From: Eunapius fragilis
Lineage: Eukaryota > Porifera > Demospongiae > Spongillida > Spongillidae
Direction: 5' to 3'
DNA length: 64,000 nucleotides
Assembly: GCA_963681505.1 (NCBI GenBank)
Contig: OY811979.1
Coordinates: forward strand, 7,920,736-7,984,735
The notes beneath the pieces are model-generated. The model worked only from the letters and a program-made list of their open reading frames with translations, was not told the DNA's origin and searched no databases. Of this stretch, positions 1 to 11,784 are shown in pieces (the first letter of the stretch is position 1; each line of letters opens with the position of its first letter). Position numbers and translations under genes: made by a program.

Positions 1-908
1 GTCCATGGCGAACTGTCAATGGCACATAGTGCTTGAAAACGTTGCTTATTAACGCAACAAGCAATTTTAAACTCCAATTTGGAATAGTCCGTCGTTTCGT
101 AACACCGAACATCCAGCGGTTTAACTGCATGCAAGAAACTGCATAGTTTAAGATCTCATATCATTATAATGAACAAACCTGCATTAAACTGAAATGAATT
201 ATTAACTCCGTTTGCAATGATGTGGACCGTGTGTGGGCCATCAAAATAAGTGGTATCGACGAAGAAAAACGGATAGACTGGAAAAAAAAATCCTTATATC
301 TTGTGACCCACCCTGTTATGTACTCGTGGTGCTGAATTCACCTCCATTACATCTGTTCGTCTCTGTATCAACAAAACAAGTTGCTTTACCAAAGGTCGAT
401 GACGAACAGTCGATCTCCAACCGCCCAGTGGCCTCATTGCGATTAGACGAACACAGCACAGCATCACTTGCTGCAGGCGGAATAATATTACATTATCGGA
501 TTATGTCGCAGTGTGCTCGGACAGAATAAAAATTACTAACCTGTGATGCTGCGAAGACGAAAGTGAACGTGTTTACTAACAGAAGATAGTACATACCTTG
601 CTTTTGTGCATGGCCTACTGTGGCATGAGATTTAATACGGTAGGGGTCACGTGCATGCTGCAATATCATTATGATGGCCAGTAAAAACCTCATTGTGACG
701 TCTGACGTATCGTGGCCCAGCAGGTCACAGTAATGCAATTATGCATGGTTTCGTAGAAATTGTTATGTGTTTGAGGTACAAAACCGCGCAGGTTTTGGGT
801 TCAAATAAATACCACACGCGTTGCCTGACATCAATTAAATACGTATATACGGCTCGTTTTTTTTTTTTTTAAAATGCATAAGCAAGTTTTTTGTTAGATA
901 CTGGGCTG
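1..908. other. No recognisable gene
   Basis: This stretch has only short open frames on both strands with low-complexity composition and no domain motif, splice pattern or repeat partner elsewhere in the window. A T-rich run at about 858-871 is the only simple sequence. I see nothing to annotate here. Confidence 0.5.
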
Positions 909-1000
909 GGCATGCACACACGCAATTACATATGGACACACATACCCCCACACACACTCACACACACGCACATACACCACGCACGCATGCACGCAGCCAC
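909..1000. repeat. (CA)n-type microsatellite
   Basis: Degenerate CA/CG/CT dinucleotide repeat, with many ACAC and ACGC runs. Open frames crossing it are composed of His/Thr repeats and are not genes. Confidence 0.8.
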
Positions 1001-1076
1001 GCACCAAAGCCTCTTTCGGTTTCCAACTAATAGGGGTGTAGGATGTGTTGTATCCTTACACATGATCGCCCACATC

Positions 1077-1170
1077 AGGGGAGGCGGAAAGGGGGGGGGG
1101 GGGGGGGGGGGGGGGGGACAAGGAGGAGGGCTGTAGGACCCGCAAATATGAGGTTGAGGGGGGGAGGGGA
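1077..1170. repeat. Poly-G tract and G-rich flank
   Basis: A run of about 27 G at 1091-1117 sits in a G/A-rich segment. It resembles the poly-G cores of the repeats at 4950-5142, 11301-11784 and 62090-62352, but no terminal GCGGAT motif was found here, so membership is uncertain. Confidence 0.6.
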
Positions 1171-1294
1171 GGCAGAGCCTCCCCATAATTGTGACACACC
1201 TTAATATGAATAAGCGTTAGCGGTGTGGTTCAGGTAATGTGATTCGCTGCCACGCCCGCCGGTATGCCACTCATCGATTTAATTACCTGCCCAT

Positions 1295-1494
1295 NNNNNN
1301 NNNNNNNNNNNNNNNNNNNNNNNNNNNNNNNNNNNNNNNNNNNNNNNNNNNNNNNNNNNNNNNNNNNNNNNNNNNNNNNNNNNNNNNNNNNNNNNNNNNN
1401 NNNNNNNNNNNNNNNNNNNNNNNNNNNNNNNNNNNNNNNNNNNNNNNNNNNNNNNNNNNNNNNNNNNNNNNNNNNNNNNNNNNNNNNNNNNNNN
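1295..1494. other. Assembly gap, 200 N
   Basis: Exactly 200 N, a typical scaffold-join placeholder. Sequence on the two sides (mixed intergenic DNA; short repeats plus rRNA) need not be neighbours in the genome. Confidence 0.99.
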
Positions 1495-1654
1495 GGACGA
1501 TTACTCCTAAGGGGGCACATGCTATCCTAGGATACGATGTCCAGGGGGACAGTGGCTCCCTAGGACTGGCTGTCCGGCGGACGCAGAATTCTAGGACCAG
1601 CAGTCCGGTCGGACGCATTATCCGGGGACGCTTATCCTGTGACACCGGCCTTCT
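1495..1654. repeat. Degenerate short tandem repeat next to gap
   Basis: About nine units of 14-18 bp share a core like TCCTAGG or TCCGG with GGAC at the unit boundary. Many units are locally self-complementary (for example TATCCTAGGATA). This is not 28S sequence: rRNA homology stops near 1655, so the array either interrupts the rDNA copy or marks a chimaeric contig edge beside the gap. Confidence 0.5.
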
Positions 1655-1758
1655 CACCCATTTAAAGTTTGAGAATAGGTTGAGGTTGATTCAACCCCAA
1701 GACCTCTAATCATTCGCTTTACCTCATGAAACTGCCATCGGGTTCCAGCTATCCTGTT

Positions 1759-1789
<31 letters not shown>

Positions 1790-2690
1790 TGTTCGATTAG
1801 TCTTTCGCCCCTATACCCAAGTTTGACGATCGATTTGCACGTCAGAATCGCTACGAGCTTCCACCAGAGTTTCCTCTGGCTTCAACGTACTCAGGCATAG
1901 TTCACCATCTTTCGGGGTCGCAACAGGCACGCTCTCACTCGAATCCCTTCACAAGTGAATAGGATCGGTCGACGATGGGCACCCGGAGGGTGCTCTCGCC
2001 TCGCGTCGGCAAGCCGACGCTTCACTTTCATTGCACCACAGGGCTTTTCGTCTCACCCAAAGACTCGCGGGCATGTTACACTCCTTGGTCCGTGTTTCAA
2101 GACGGGTCAGATGAAGCCACCTACAGCCAACCGCAGATGCGACCCCCCGCGTCCTGGCAGCGGGAGCGCTGCCCGTGCACTACAGAAGTAGTCCACGGGA
2201 GCGCCCGCTACCCGAGCGCGGGTGGTCCAGCCACGAGGGCCTGCGCACACGGGTCGAAGCGACCCTCTCCTCGGTCGCCAGCGAGCTCCATACGATCGGC
2301 TATACGACCTCGAACTTCGCCCCTAGAGGCGAATCAAGACACCACCCGACCGCAGTTCAGCGCGCACGTTGGCCAGCTCCGCCGAGAATTGCAAACCCGG
2401 GGGACGACGGCGCGATCGCTGGCCGAGGCCAACGCCCGCGCGTCGCCCTCCGAAATCTGAACCTCGGACGGAGCGACGCCTGGCTACATATGCTTCCCTC
2501 CTAACGGTTTCACGTTCACTTTGACTCTCTTTTCAAAGTGCTTTTCACCTTTCCCTCACGGTACTTGTTTGCTATCGGTCCCGTGCTTAATATTTAGCTT
2601 TAGGTGCAGTTTACCACCCACTTTGGGCTGCATTCCCAAACAACCTGACTCTCCAAAGACACCTCGTGCTGGCATTCTTCCTGTTTTAGA
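1655..2690 (-). rRNA. 28S (LSU) rRNA, 5'-third fragment
   Basis: Read on the minus strand, this contains well-known conserved 28S blocks: the segment just after D1 (GGGAATGCAGCCC at about 2630, GTGAAACCGTTAGG at about 2510), the GC-rich D2 expansion (about 2080-2500), CCCGAAAGATGGTGAAC (about 1905) and TAGGGGCGAAAGAC (about 1810). The 5' side stops in D1 near 2690 at an A-rich junction, so the first few hundred nucleotides of 28S are missing. The 3' side stops near 1655 where rRNA sequence gives way to short repeats. It is therefore a truncated copy, not a functional array unit. All open frames in this interval are fortuitous. Confidence 0.93.
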
Positions 2691-2789
2691 CAATACACAT
2701 CCTGTTGCCAAAAAAAAAAAAACATGGTTTTCCAGAGATGGAACGCCTACTTTAACCCCTACGTGTAGGCGTGGTTAATCATTAAAAAA

Positions 2790-4010
2790 ATATTTTTTAT
2801 TCCGCTGAGGACTTGATACCGATACATTGTACGAAGGGGTGGAGGGAGAAGACTGAATTTGTTGCTGCAATTGCTGTAGCTAGTTATGTGGATGCAAGAG
2901 ATGTATCAGTTAAGCAAAATGTTACCATTATTGCTGATAGAAGTAGCAGCACAGAATGGAAATTGAATGGTGTTATTACAAAATCAAATGTAGCAGTGAC
3001 TTCTAACCGCCAAGTGTTCCCTGCTCTAAATCTATCATGCTGGTTGTGTAATCTAGATTTTAAACCTGATGTTGCTGTATATTCTGTAACTGGTGAGTTG
3101 TGTAAGCATGACATACCTGATCATGCATAGTCAAAGGCATTGGCAACGCAGTTCATTTCCTTTGCTTATTATAGAAAACCGTTCAGGTAAACAGCTGCCT
3201 TGTACTGCAAGACAGTGTACAATAAAATGCATTGAACTGTTTTGCTTACGAAGATCTTATGGTGACAATAGTTTTAGTGTGGTTGGATTTGTCTTGCCTG
3301 ATTTGCATCAAGCTCATAAAAACTTACATACTACAATAGCATGTAAAAATCAAAATGCGGCAATCAAGGGTTAGAGTTAAGTGGAATAGCAGTATTTTGA
3401 AATTTGACATCAATTATAAGTCTTAGAATGCAAAAAAGTGATGGAATCTATATACTCACGTATCAAACATTGGCGTGACTGTCTGCTTCATTCAGAAGGC
3501 AAATTTGGATACTTTTTCAAATTGACTGATACAGAGTTAGTGGCAGCCAGGTATACCCTTTAGAGATCTATGGTAGAGAATGCTTCAGAATTGCAATATA
3601 TGTGTGATTTTTCATCTGAGCTAAAACAGTTTCAAATTTGTGAATCATTTGTGTTTGGCTTGAAAAGTACAAATGGTGTGCTTGGTTATATATTTAAAGC
3701 ATTATCACACTGTGCATATGTACACCGTTTTAATTGTATGGAAAAACGTATACGTCGGAAGTTACACGGGTCTTCATCAAAGGCACTATTTTCACTTCTA
3801 AGCTTTGATAAGCTGTGCATAGTATCCGACGAAGAAACGTTAGAGTATTGTGTTTTTGAGAGACTGCATCAAATATCACGTGATGTTGCGAAGCAGTGCC
3901 TTTGGCAGCTTTTAATGTGCCAGTGTTGCAACGTCCGATACTCCTTGGGGTTCAAACTGGCCATATCTTTCGGCAGGAACTCAATTAACTTCAAATTCGC
4001 TTAATACGCA
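2790..4010 (+). pseudogene. Decayed coding region of unknown family
   Basis: Three plus-strand open stretches (about 2813-3130, 3093-3374, 3570-4004) have protein-like composition with scattered Cys pairs (CWLC, then CKHD), but change frame and contain stops between them. The first ends with a Cys/His-rich segment. The third has no recognisable domain. I cannot name the family. The arrangement suggests a formerly continuous ORF of roughly 350-400 codons broken by small indels. No LTR or TIR was found at either side. Confidence 0.35.
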
Positions 4011-4784
4011 GAGGAGTCCTGTACCTATCGATTTGTCCTGTTCGTTAATTTTTACTTGATCCATTATACGGAGGAGATACAGCTGTGCAAAGTAATTGCA
4101 CATTTCCATAGCCGTAGACAACTTTCAAAATTTGGGGGCTTATTGACCAAGGAGGGGGCGGGTTTGGGGGGCTTTGTAAGCTAACACTATAAGAGTAGTC
4201 ATTATTTTAGAGTTGTGACGCAGGAAGATGCATTTTTATTGCCGTGCAGGATGGGTACCCCCTCTTTTCTTCTGTAGTATGTTCTTTGCGGTAGAAAAAA
4301 CGGAACCGTGGATGCTGGAACAGCTATATATTTTTTAGTCAATTCGGATACCAATGGATACACTAACTCATTCAAATGACTAAATCACTGGTCTATTTTG
4401 TTTTTCTCAGCGTGTTTGCTTGCAGATGCAACCGTTGCAACAGACGTAACAGAGATGCATGCTGCAGTCGTCGGCCGATCGCTTGTCGCTATGTACATTG
4501 TACAATGAAAAAATAATACTAAAAACACATGCAGATAAAATCTTATTTTTTTGCCACAATCCTTAACCAAATTTTAACCTGTGGCGTGTGCAAGAGGATC
4601 ATATTGGTGGTGGTGTTGTCGTGCCTTGTAAGAGACAGACAACCCACGAAGAGGCTGAGTATTCCTTTTGCAAGTATCCCAAAATGCTCCCACACTTGTG
4701 CATTTTGCGGTCCACAGGAACCAGATCGCTTTTAGTTGTAAGATTGCGGGTTTCTTTTCCTTAAGGTTTGCCATGATTACACGA

Positions 4785-4885
4785 GGTTATTATTATCAAT
4801 TAAATATCGCGATTAAAGGTTTTATATCGCGATATATCGCGATTAGGCGATTACGGCCAAATACGTAATCGCGGCAACACCCTCT
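4785..4885. mobile_element. hAT terminal remnant
   Basis: The segment contains several ATCGCGAT-type short palindromes and ends in TAATCGCGGCAACAC, matching the 3' terminus of the hAT element at 59771-62089 (ATCGCGGCAACACTG). The other end is not recognisable, so this is a decayed end fragment or a small nonautonomous derivative. Confidence 0.55.
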
Positions 4886-4949
4886 TATTTTGTGCCCATA
4901 TTTATGAATAAAATTATATTGAGATCGGTTAAAAGCGAGACCATCGCAG

Positions 4950-5142
4950 GGGCGGATACAAAAGAGGAAGGGGGTTAATAAGGTACATGTATCTCCCCCT
5001 CTTCGCTAAGCAGCCTCCCCCCCCCCCCCCCACCCCCACATTTCGCATTGTTCCTGAAGCGTACACCTTCTCCCCCCCCCCCCCCCCCCCCCCCCTTGTT
5101 TTTCGTATCGCGTGTCTCAACCCCCTTATCCTGTATCCGCCC
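4950..5142. mobile_element. Poly-C core MITE-like element with GCGGATAC ends
   Basis: The left end GGGCGGATACA (from 4950) is mirrored by TGTATCCGCCC (5132-5142), giving imperfect terminal inverted repeats. Two long C runs (about 5016-5030 and 5072-5095) lie between them. Related structures occur at 11301-11784 and, truncated, at 56830-56975 and 62090-62352. Confidence 0.5.
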
Positions 5143-5274
5143 AGCCCCTTGCATGGCGACAAAATCAAAGCAAGCGCACGGCCACGAATAACCACACCCA
5201 CTTTATATGAATTAATAATTTAACCCCCCTCCACTGTTTGAACCGTTCCTACGCCACTGTTGTACTGTCATACC

Positions 5275-6570
5275 ATGAATTTCTGGTGGACTTTGCAGCT
5301 AGTGCTCGATTCCTTGCTTTGCGTCAGAGGTCAGAGCGCGCGCATGTACAAGTGAGCATGATATGCCCGCCCAGGTCGTGCGGTAGACGTTGGTTGATTA
5401 TGTAGGCGTTGGTACATTATAGCGTCCTTGTGTTATGTAGGCCTATTAACGAGTAAAAGTAAATTATCTCCGGACACAAACGGAGCAATTTTCATGCACG
5501 TGAACTCCCTTATTCGCACAGGTCTCCAGATCTATCACTATCGTCAGCCAATCCCTCCAAACATTAACCCCACCCAATCCTGGATGGTTGAAAGACTGGC
5601 CACATGGATTGGCCTGACTACTTTCAGTGATAACTTGGACTGTAACACAACCTCTAGTAATGGAGCTGGTGTTGGTTGGACTGGACCTTTGGCTATTAAT
5701 GCTTACTGGATACAGACAGTGGCAAATGGAAGGCGTCTTGTGTTGGATAGATTTACCAACAGTGATCTTGGTATCTACATGTGTTCTGACAGTACAACCA
5801 ATGAGTCTGTGACTATTAACATCACAAGTGGTGAGTGGTATGTACAGTCCTCACTTGTATGATAGCTTCCCACGGTTTAATTTGACCACTAATAGCGTTT
5901 GAAATAAAATCAATCCAGCACAGTATGTATTTGTATTACCTTTCCCTCCCACACATGCACTTTACTTGCAGCTAACCCAGCCGTCCATGCAGTCAGTGAT
6001 GATGTCAGTGTTGAGGCAGGCTCCAGTGGACAGCTGAAGGTGTATGTCTCTGGTGTTCCTGACCCCCCAAGTACAAGCATCACATGGTTCAAGTTGGGCC
6101 CAGGAGGGAACAGGACAGAACTAAAGGAGCCAACGGTGAACTTCTCCAGTGACCATCGAACACTTGTACTGAGTGGTGCTCAGGACAGTGATGGAGGAAC
6201 CTACATATGCATCGTGACTCAGAACTCTATCCCATCATATCCATCTGCTGGTGTTACTATGCGGCTAGCTGTCACAAGAAAGAAGGGTAAGTTATTAAAA
6301 GATATCAAAACTCCCTATTTGAATGATTGCTATTTCATTATGCTTCCAGCCATATCAGCCAACATCACTGTTAGTTGCTCTCCTACTGTGCAACCTGCTC
6401 CCAACATCACCTGGTGTACCCCTCGCCTTTTCCAAACTTCTCCATTGCCTGTGATTGTAGGTACTGCCGCAGGGGGTGGAGCCACCCTGGTGCTGGTTAC
6501 TGTAGCACTCTGCGTGTACATCATATGCTGCAGCAAACCTCGCAAGGGGGCAACCCCACATGTATGCTGA
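5275..6570 (+). CDS. Two-to-three Ig-domain single-pass membrane receptor
   Basis: Four exons join in frame: 5275-5329, 5522-5830, 5972-6286 and 6350-6570, giving 299 residues. All introns are GT-AG; the donor of intron 1 (GTCAGA) is weak, and an alternative donor a few bases downstream was rejected on phase. Exon 1 encodes a hydrophobic signal peptide. Exon 2 is an Ig-like domain with the Cys pair LDC...YMC and the DLGIYMC motif. Exon 3 is a second Ig-like domain with ITWFK and DSDGGTYIC. Exon 4 has a short Cys-containing stub, then a GTAAGGG-type transmembrane helix and a tail of about a dozen residues. Several N-x-S/T sites lie in the ectodomain. Inferred role: cell-surface recognition or adhesion. 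With so short a tail, any signalling would need a partner. A related transmembrane exon, with tyrosine motifs, is at about 51306-51803. Confidence 0.8.
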
Positions 6571-6766
6571 GGGGAGCGGCCATTGTTGAACCCTTACTTT
6601 GATTATTCACGTGATTTATTACTGCTATTCATTAAATTTCGTATGGATGCCGTAGCACGCGAAGGCATTTTGAGACTTCACCTCAACATTTGCAGAGGAA
6701 AATGCATGTCATAATAAATTTTATACATTTAAAAAAAAGAAACTCTCACCTCAAAACTCGAAATTC

Positions 6767-7030
6767 ACAAGATATAAAAAACATTCTCTCTGAGAGTTGG
6801 TGGTATATAGGATTTGAGGTCTATGGTGATCTGAAAAGGAATGGATCAACGATGATACGATTTTTATAGTCCTACATTTAGCATTTTTGTAGTTACGTTA
6901 CTAAATATAATACTATTTTTATAAATTCGTCTCTTTATTGTTCCTTTGTTCCTTTCCTTTTTACACCAACAATAGCCTGCAAATCCTATATACCACCAAC
7001 TTTCCAGAGAGAATGTTGTTGTTAACTTGT
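6767..7030. mobile_element. Palindromic MITE, copy d (diverged)
   Basis: Starts ACAAG...AACATTCTCT and ends GAGAATGTTGTTGTTAACTTGT. Arms carry the family motifs GTATATAGGATTTGA on the left and its complement on the right, plus a TTTTACACCA block. The two arms match less well than in copies a-c, so this looks older. A 23-bp tandem array begins 27 bp downstream. Confidence 0.75.
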
Positions 7031-7057
7031 CAATAGCAGAGGTTGAGATTCATAGAA

Positions 7058-7400
7058 GACTAGCCCCCTCATGTATCATTGGCTAGCCACCTCATGTATC
7101 ATTGACTAGCCCCCTCATGTATCATTGGCTAGCCCCCTCATGTATCATTGGCTAGCCTCCTCATATCATTGGCTAGCACCCTCATGTATCATTGGCTAGC
7201 CCCTTCATGTATCAATGTATTAATGGATAGCCCCCTCATGAAACATTGGCTAGCCCCCTCATGTATCATTGGTTAGCCCACTCATGTATCATTGGCCTGC
7301 CCCCTCATGTGTCATTGGCTAGTCCCCTCATGTATCATTGGCTAGCCCCCCGTGTATCATTGGCTAGTCCCTTCATGTATCATTGGTTAGCACCCTCATG
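7058..7400. repeat. 23-bp tandem array (about 15 units)
   Basis: Unit CTAGCCCCCTCATGTATCAT plus TGG, repeated about 15 times with point changes and a few unit-length variants. No open frame of interest runs through it. It lies directly after MITE copy d and may have expanded from its flank. Confidence 0.95.
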
Positions 7401-7899
7401 ACAAAAAGCTTCAGCAACAACTCAAATAGAAGTGACATTGCTGGCTTTGTGTGGTCATCAAGTAGCTCCAAGGCTCTGCAGACTTCATGTGATGCATGCA
7501 TGTAGATTTGTGGTGTGCTTGGCAATTGTATTTGGTGATGTATGATCTGCGCATATGAATGTGGATAGATAAAGAAGGTTCTGGTATGGAACTTATGGTT
7601 ATGATACATAAAATGGTAGCTTATCACATAAAGTTTTGTCCTTAGTGATCTTCACAAAAAAAAAAAACAAAAGATTTCTGGCATCTGTGTGTTTAGCTGA
7701 CAAGATTTGCTTTAGTACATATAAAGACAGCTGCAACCTACTTACTGCTTCACCAACACATTAATACTAGAAGATATTTGATAGTGAAGTCAATACCTCA
7801 TGCACTGTTTCTTGATGTCCCTGTTTGGCCTACTGATTGCAGAGTCACTGAATAAAGTGAATATCTTTTTTGCAAAAAAAAGAACTCCTTTCTTTACCT

Positions 7900-8615
7900 T
7901 CCCCCTCTAGATTGGTATACCTGACACACATTCAGGACATTTCAGCGCAACTTCATGGGAAGACCATTTTGGACACTGTCTGCCACAGGTTGGAATTCGT
8001 TTTTGTCTACATCGACGACATCTTCATCGCCAGCAATGGTGCCAAGACTCACATGGACCTATATTATTATAGAGAAATGGTGTAGTATGAACTGTTGAAA
8101 ATAGGAGATAGATATAGCGATTCAAACAGGATTATCGCGGAAAAACAATCTCCTTAATGTACACCAATAAATGATTAAATGGTGAATTGTACTGTGTTTT
8201 CACAGGACCACCTCTGCCAGCTGTTCCAACGATTTCAGGAATATGGTTTAGTTATCAACACTTCTAAATGTCAATTTGGTCGGGATTCAATTGATTTTCT
8301 ATGACACCATATCACTCCAACCTGGATTGTACCATTGCCTGACAAGGTAAAGGTCATCAGCCAATACCCTCAACCAACCACAGTGAAGGTTTTACAGGAA
8401 TTCGTAGGTATGATCAATTTTTACCACCGTTTCATCCCAGGTGCTGCACGGATGATGTCACCACTCTACACAGCACTAGCAGGCAATTCGAAGACCTTGA
8501 TTTGGAGTGACGCAATATCAAAAGCATTTGATGCTACCAAGAAGGCATTGGCGGAGGCGACACTACTTTCCCACCCGCACCATGGAGCATCGCTGTCAAT
8601 CACCACAGATAGGTA
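7900..8615 (+). pseudogene. Ty3/Gypsy reverse transcriptase-RNase H fragment
   Basis: The catalytic YIDDIF motif (YxDD box, about 8010) sits in a thumb-proximal RT context. Downstream are the EYGLVIN and KCQFG motifs and the IDFL-HHI block. From 8335 the RT/RNase H connection follows (FVGMINFYHRFIPGAA), ending in a start of RNase H (LSITTD). A stop within the FL*HH block and a roughly 150-bp insertion at 8060-8209 break the frame, and both ends are truncated. No LTRs were found. This is a dead retroelement fragment. Confidence 0.85.
8060..8209. mobile_element. Small insertion inside the RT fragment
   Basis: The RT frame is interrupted between THMD and HLCQLFQRF by about 150 bp. GGACC occurs at both borders (8055-8059 and 8205-8209), as expected for a 5-bp target duplication. 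No coding capacity and no clear inverted ends were seen, so the insert type is unknown. It does not begin with GT, so an intron is unlikely. Confidence 0.45.
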
Positions 8616-9027
8616 CTTGGATATTTTTTTCAAATTGATATTTTAGCAACAATTCGCATGGTTCTAAAAAGAGTAAATAATGAGCATTCCAACGGTATAT
8701 TACTTATCATATCATCTTTTTTCATTCGGTCAGTACGGCAGCATAAAGCGGTACTTTTGAATGTATGGAATTGAATGACCGCGCTAAAAACAACTGTGCC
8801 GATTTAACTTATATTCGCTACACTGATCGTAATAAACATGCTACTGCACCCAAATATATAAGGAGTAACTGCCACACATACCTGCATATAAAAATAGTTT
8901 TTAGAAGGTACTACAGCAGATATTATGCATAAAATCATGCCAAATATGCAGCCTGCTCATGATAGCGATATAGAAATATATAGCCCAGTGTGTATATATC
9001 ATGTTCTCGGAAACAAAATTTTACCAT

Positions 9028-10030
9028 TCAATGAAAAAGGCATTTCACATGTGGAAAATCAACAAAAATCATATCTCCAGTAATATAGTCAGTAAGCAGC
9101 TGTAATATGCATATTTTTTCATCTTTCCCTTCTTCCTCGATGTCTTCCTGTGTCCAGTAACAGATGGTGGCTTTTGGAACTTTGCCAGTACTTTTCACTG
9201 AAATAATGTGTCCATGATACAGAATATTTTGTTTTTGCTCAGTAAACCGTAAATGTTCAATGTAAAGGCCATTAAGTATAGATATAACATTTTTAACAGG
9301 TTCTGTTTGTTCAATGCTAAGTTCTGGGAGAACTTCAGACAACTCAGCATTGTTGGTAAGTACTAAATTCAGCTTTTTTTCCAGCCTCCTGTAACTTGAA
9401 TCTTTTTCTTGCCTTTTTTCTATAACAAGTTGAGCTTGGATTTTGGCAATATTATCTTCACGTTTTTAAAGCTGTGCACTCATTGTTTTTGCTTCTGCTA
9501 TGCTAAACTGTATTATTTTTTCCTGTTCATCTGAAGGTTTAGCTACTAACCATGTCAACGTGTCATTCTTTCTACATTTAACTTTTCCATCTACATGGCC
9601 TATAGTACAATTTCTAATAGTTGTAAAGTAACAGCTACATCCTCAGCTGTGTCAATAGACACTATAAACTGCTCATTGAGAAACACCTCTACTTCAGTCC
9701 AACACCTTGTAAGAATTTTTTTAAATTTGACATTATATTAATAATATGACGTATTGCCCAACGCAACACATCAGGTGTAGTGGTGACATTGCTTCCAGCA
9801 GAGTGCTCAAGAATTGATGCAAAAACACTTCTAGTATTTTCTAAACGTTGAGATGCTATATTGGTGTGGATGTAAAACACTAGCCCCTTTCGTATCATGG
9901 GTTCTTGCAGTTCATTAAGTTCATGGATGTCATTTTTAAAATGGTCCACAAAACTCTTCAAATCACCAACAGTCTTCATTATCCATGCAACTACACACAG
10001 AACTGTTGAATCAGCTGCATTAGAAAACAT
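9028..10030 (-). pseudogene. Uncharacterised family A member, coiled coil plus C-terminal domain
   Basis: Reading from 10030 down, the N-terminal third (9689-10030) contains a helical SVFASILEHSAG and VLRWAIRHI segment. After a frameshift come a WTEVEVFLNEQF segment, a GHVDGKVK motif, a Lys/Glu/Gln-rich coiled coil and a C-terminal module with HGHIISVKS and YITGDMIFVD. A stop in the coiled coil and two frameshifts mark it as decayed. The C-terminal module and the GxxDxK motif recur in the minus-strand pair at 39460-40157, so this is a repeated family. I recognise no known domain. It may be mobile-element cargo or a lineage-specific expanded gene. Confidence 0.5.
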
Positions 10031-10836
10031 TCAATTTAACTCTCTTCTATCCCAGAGCTCTGTGGCTGACAAGGCTCGTCTCCTGTCTATCTCCTCTCCC
10101 CATGCCTCTGCTTGGCTCTCTGTAGTACCATCTCCAGGCCTGGGTCTAAGCTTAGACCCCAACGAGCACCAAATGGCCATGCATCAAGTGGTGGCTGGGG
10201 CTAAACACCTCACCTGGCTCACCTCCCTGTGCGTTGTGTCCAGAACATCCCTTGGATCCCCTAGGTCACCATGCAATAACATGTAAGAGAGGTGGTGATG
10301 CTGTATCCAGGCACAACAAGCTCAGGGATGTAGTGCTTCAAACCTGCCATCATGCCTGCATCAGCGCCAAGGCAGAGGCCGGTAGTGGACTAGGACATGA
10401 GTTTCGGAACACACGCCCTGCTGACATCCTAGCTTCCAATTGGCTCTGTGGCAAGCCTGCTGCCTTTGACCTTACCGTGGTGTCTCCGCTTAAACCTACT
10501 CTTATCTCTGAAGCGGGTCGCACATCAGGGTCAGCAGCGGTTGCTGCTGAGCTAAGGAAGCACTCTGCCAATGATGCCAAGTGTTCCGAGCTAGGGTGGA
10601 CATGTATTCCCCTTGTGGCCGAGTCATATGGAGCCTGGGGCAATGAAGCGATGCAAGCTTTTTCACAGCTTGCATCATACCTTGCCACAAGGACCAACTC
10701 CCCCAAGTCCAAGGTTGTCTGCTGCTTGTATGGCCGCCTTAATTTGACTCTTGTGCGAGCCAATGCCCGAGCCCTCCTCTTAAGATGTGGCTGTTCCCTT
10801 CAGGAGGGGGATAGTTCCTCATTGTCACTTTCATAG
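10031..10836 (+). pseudogene. Non-LTR retrotransposon 3' end, CCHC + endonuclease-like
   Basis: This is the C-terminal part of a LINE ORF2. A zinc-knuckle-like block (CALCPEH...GHHAITC) at about 10230-10280 is followed by a domain with RPADIL and AAFDLTV, then ELGWTCIPLV, ESYGAW and a LVRANARALL tail. The layout fits the CCHC-then-restriction-like-endonuclease order of R2/NeSL/CRE-type non-LTR elements; that class assignment is inference. One frameshift separates 10040-10180 from the main frame. The 5' end is truncated, as usual for LINEs. A second, more decayed copy of the same tail is at 59115-59435. Confidence 0.65.
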
Positions 10837-11300
10837 CCAGTGTGTCTCAGTATGTCTGGATATGTATGTATGTATTAATAATAGCATTTGCATTTATTCT
10901 GATTAGTGTATTCTGCTGCATCTTGTATTCCTGTTCATGTTTTCTCCATACTATTATAATATAGAGTTTAATAAACATAGTACTAAAACATGAATAATAA
11001 ACTAACATTGCATGTTGCATGACAAATTGGTTTGATTGATAAGAGCATTGCGCTAATTCAGAATCTCGTGATATTCAGGGCGCTGTTACTACATAAGCAG
11101 CAGAGTCTGAAAATTATCTAGCTAAAGAACCCACTGCAACGAAAAGGTGCGTTTTATATAGACAACCTCGTTAATACTCTCTACCTACGTAAAATAAGGT
11201 CAGAAACATATCTTAGTAACATAAGGGCATATAAGTATGATGTCCCACTGCTATTAGCTTTCACGATAATGGTGTACTTTAAACCATATGAAGCCGTTCC
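10837..11300. other. AT-rich LINE 3' region and intergenic DNA
   Basis: The first 150 bp probably includes the 3' UTR of the preceding LINE and ends in AT-rich DNA with AATAAA-like signals near 10970-11000. Beyond that I see no gene or repeat up to the poly-G element. Confidence 0.4.
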
Positions 11301-11720
11301 AGCGGCGGATGCAGGTTTTAGGGGGGGGGGGGGGGGGGGGGGCACGGATGGTGGGTGTGGCTGGGGGTGGGGTGGGGTTGGCTTCTGGTCCGATACGAAA
11401 AGCGAGGGGGGGGGGGGGGGGGGGGGGTGCTGTCGGTTTATGGCCCGATACGAACAGCGGGGGGGAGGGGTGGGGGGGGGGGGTGCTGTCGGTTTCTGGC
11501 CCAAAACATAGAGCGGGGGGGGGTGCTGTCGGTTTCTGGCCCGATACGAAGGACCGGGGGGGGGGAGTATGATCGCGTATCGGGGGGCCCGGGATATAGT
11601 ACAGTAGTAGAGTTCATGCGTGCGGATATCAATAGGCAGCGCAATCGTGCAGCTATATTATAAAATGCGGCCCGAAAAGTTATGAATTTATAAATAGCGG
11701 GGGGGGGGCACGTGCCCCGA

Positions 11721-11773
<53 letters not shown>

Positions 11774-11784
11774 ATCCGCTGCTG
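11301..11784. mobile_element. Poly-G VNTR element with GCGGAT ends
   Basis: Left end AGCGGCGGATGCAGG (11301) is mirrored by GGATCCGCTGCT (11772-11783). Inside are four units of about 40-60 bp, each with a GTGCTGTCGGTTT core, a GGCCCGATACGAA core and a poly-G run, then an AT-rich spacer and a poly-C run of about 46. Units match those at 62090-62270. All open frames across it (Gly- or Pro-rich) are artefacts of the homopolymers. Confidence 0.65.
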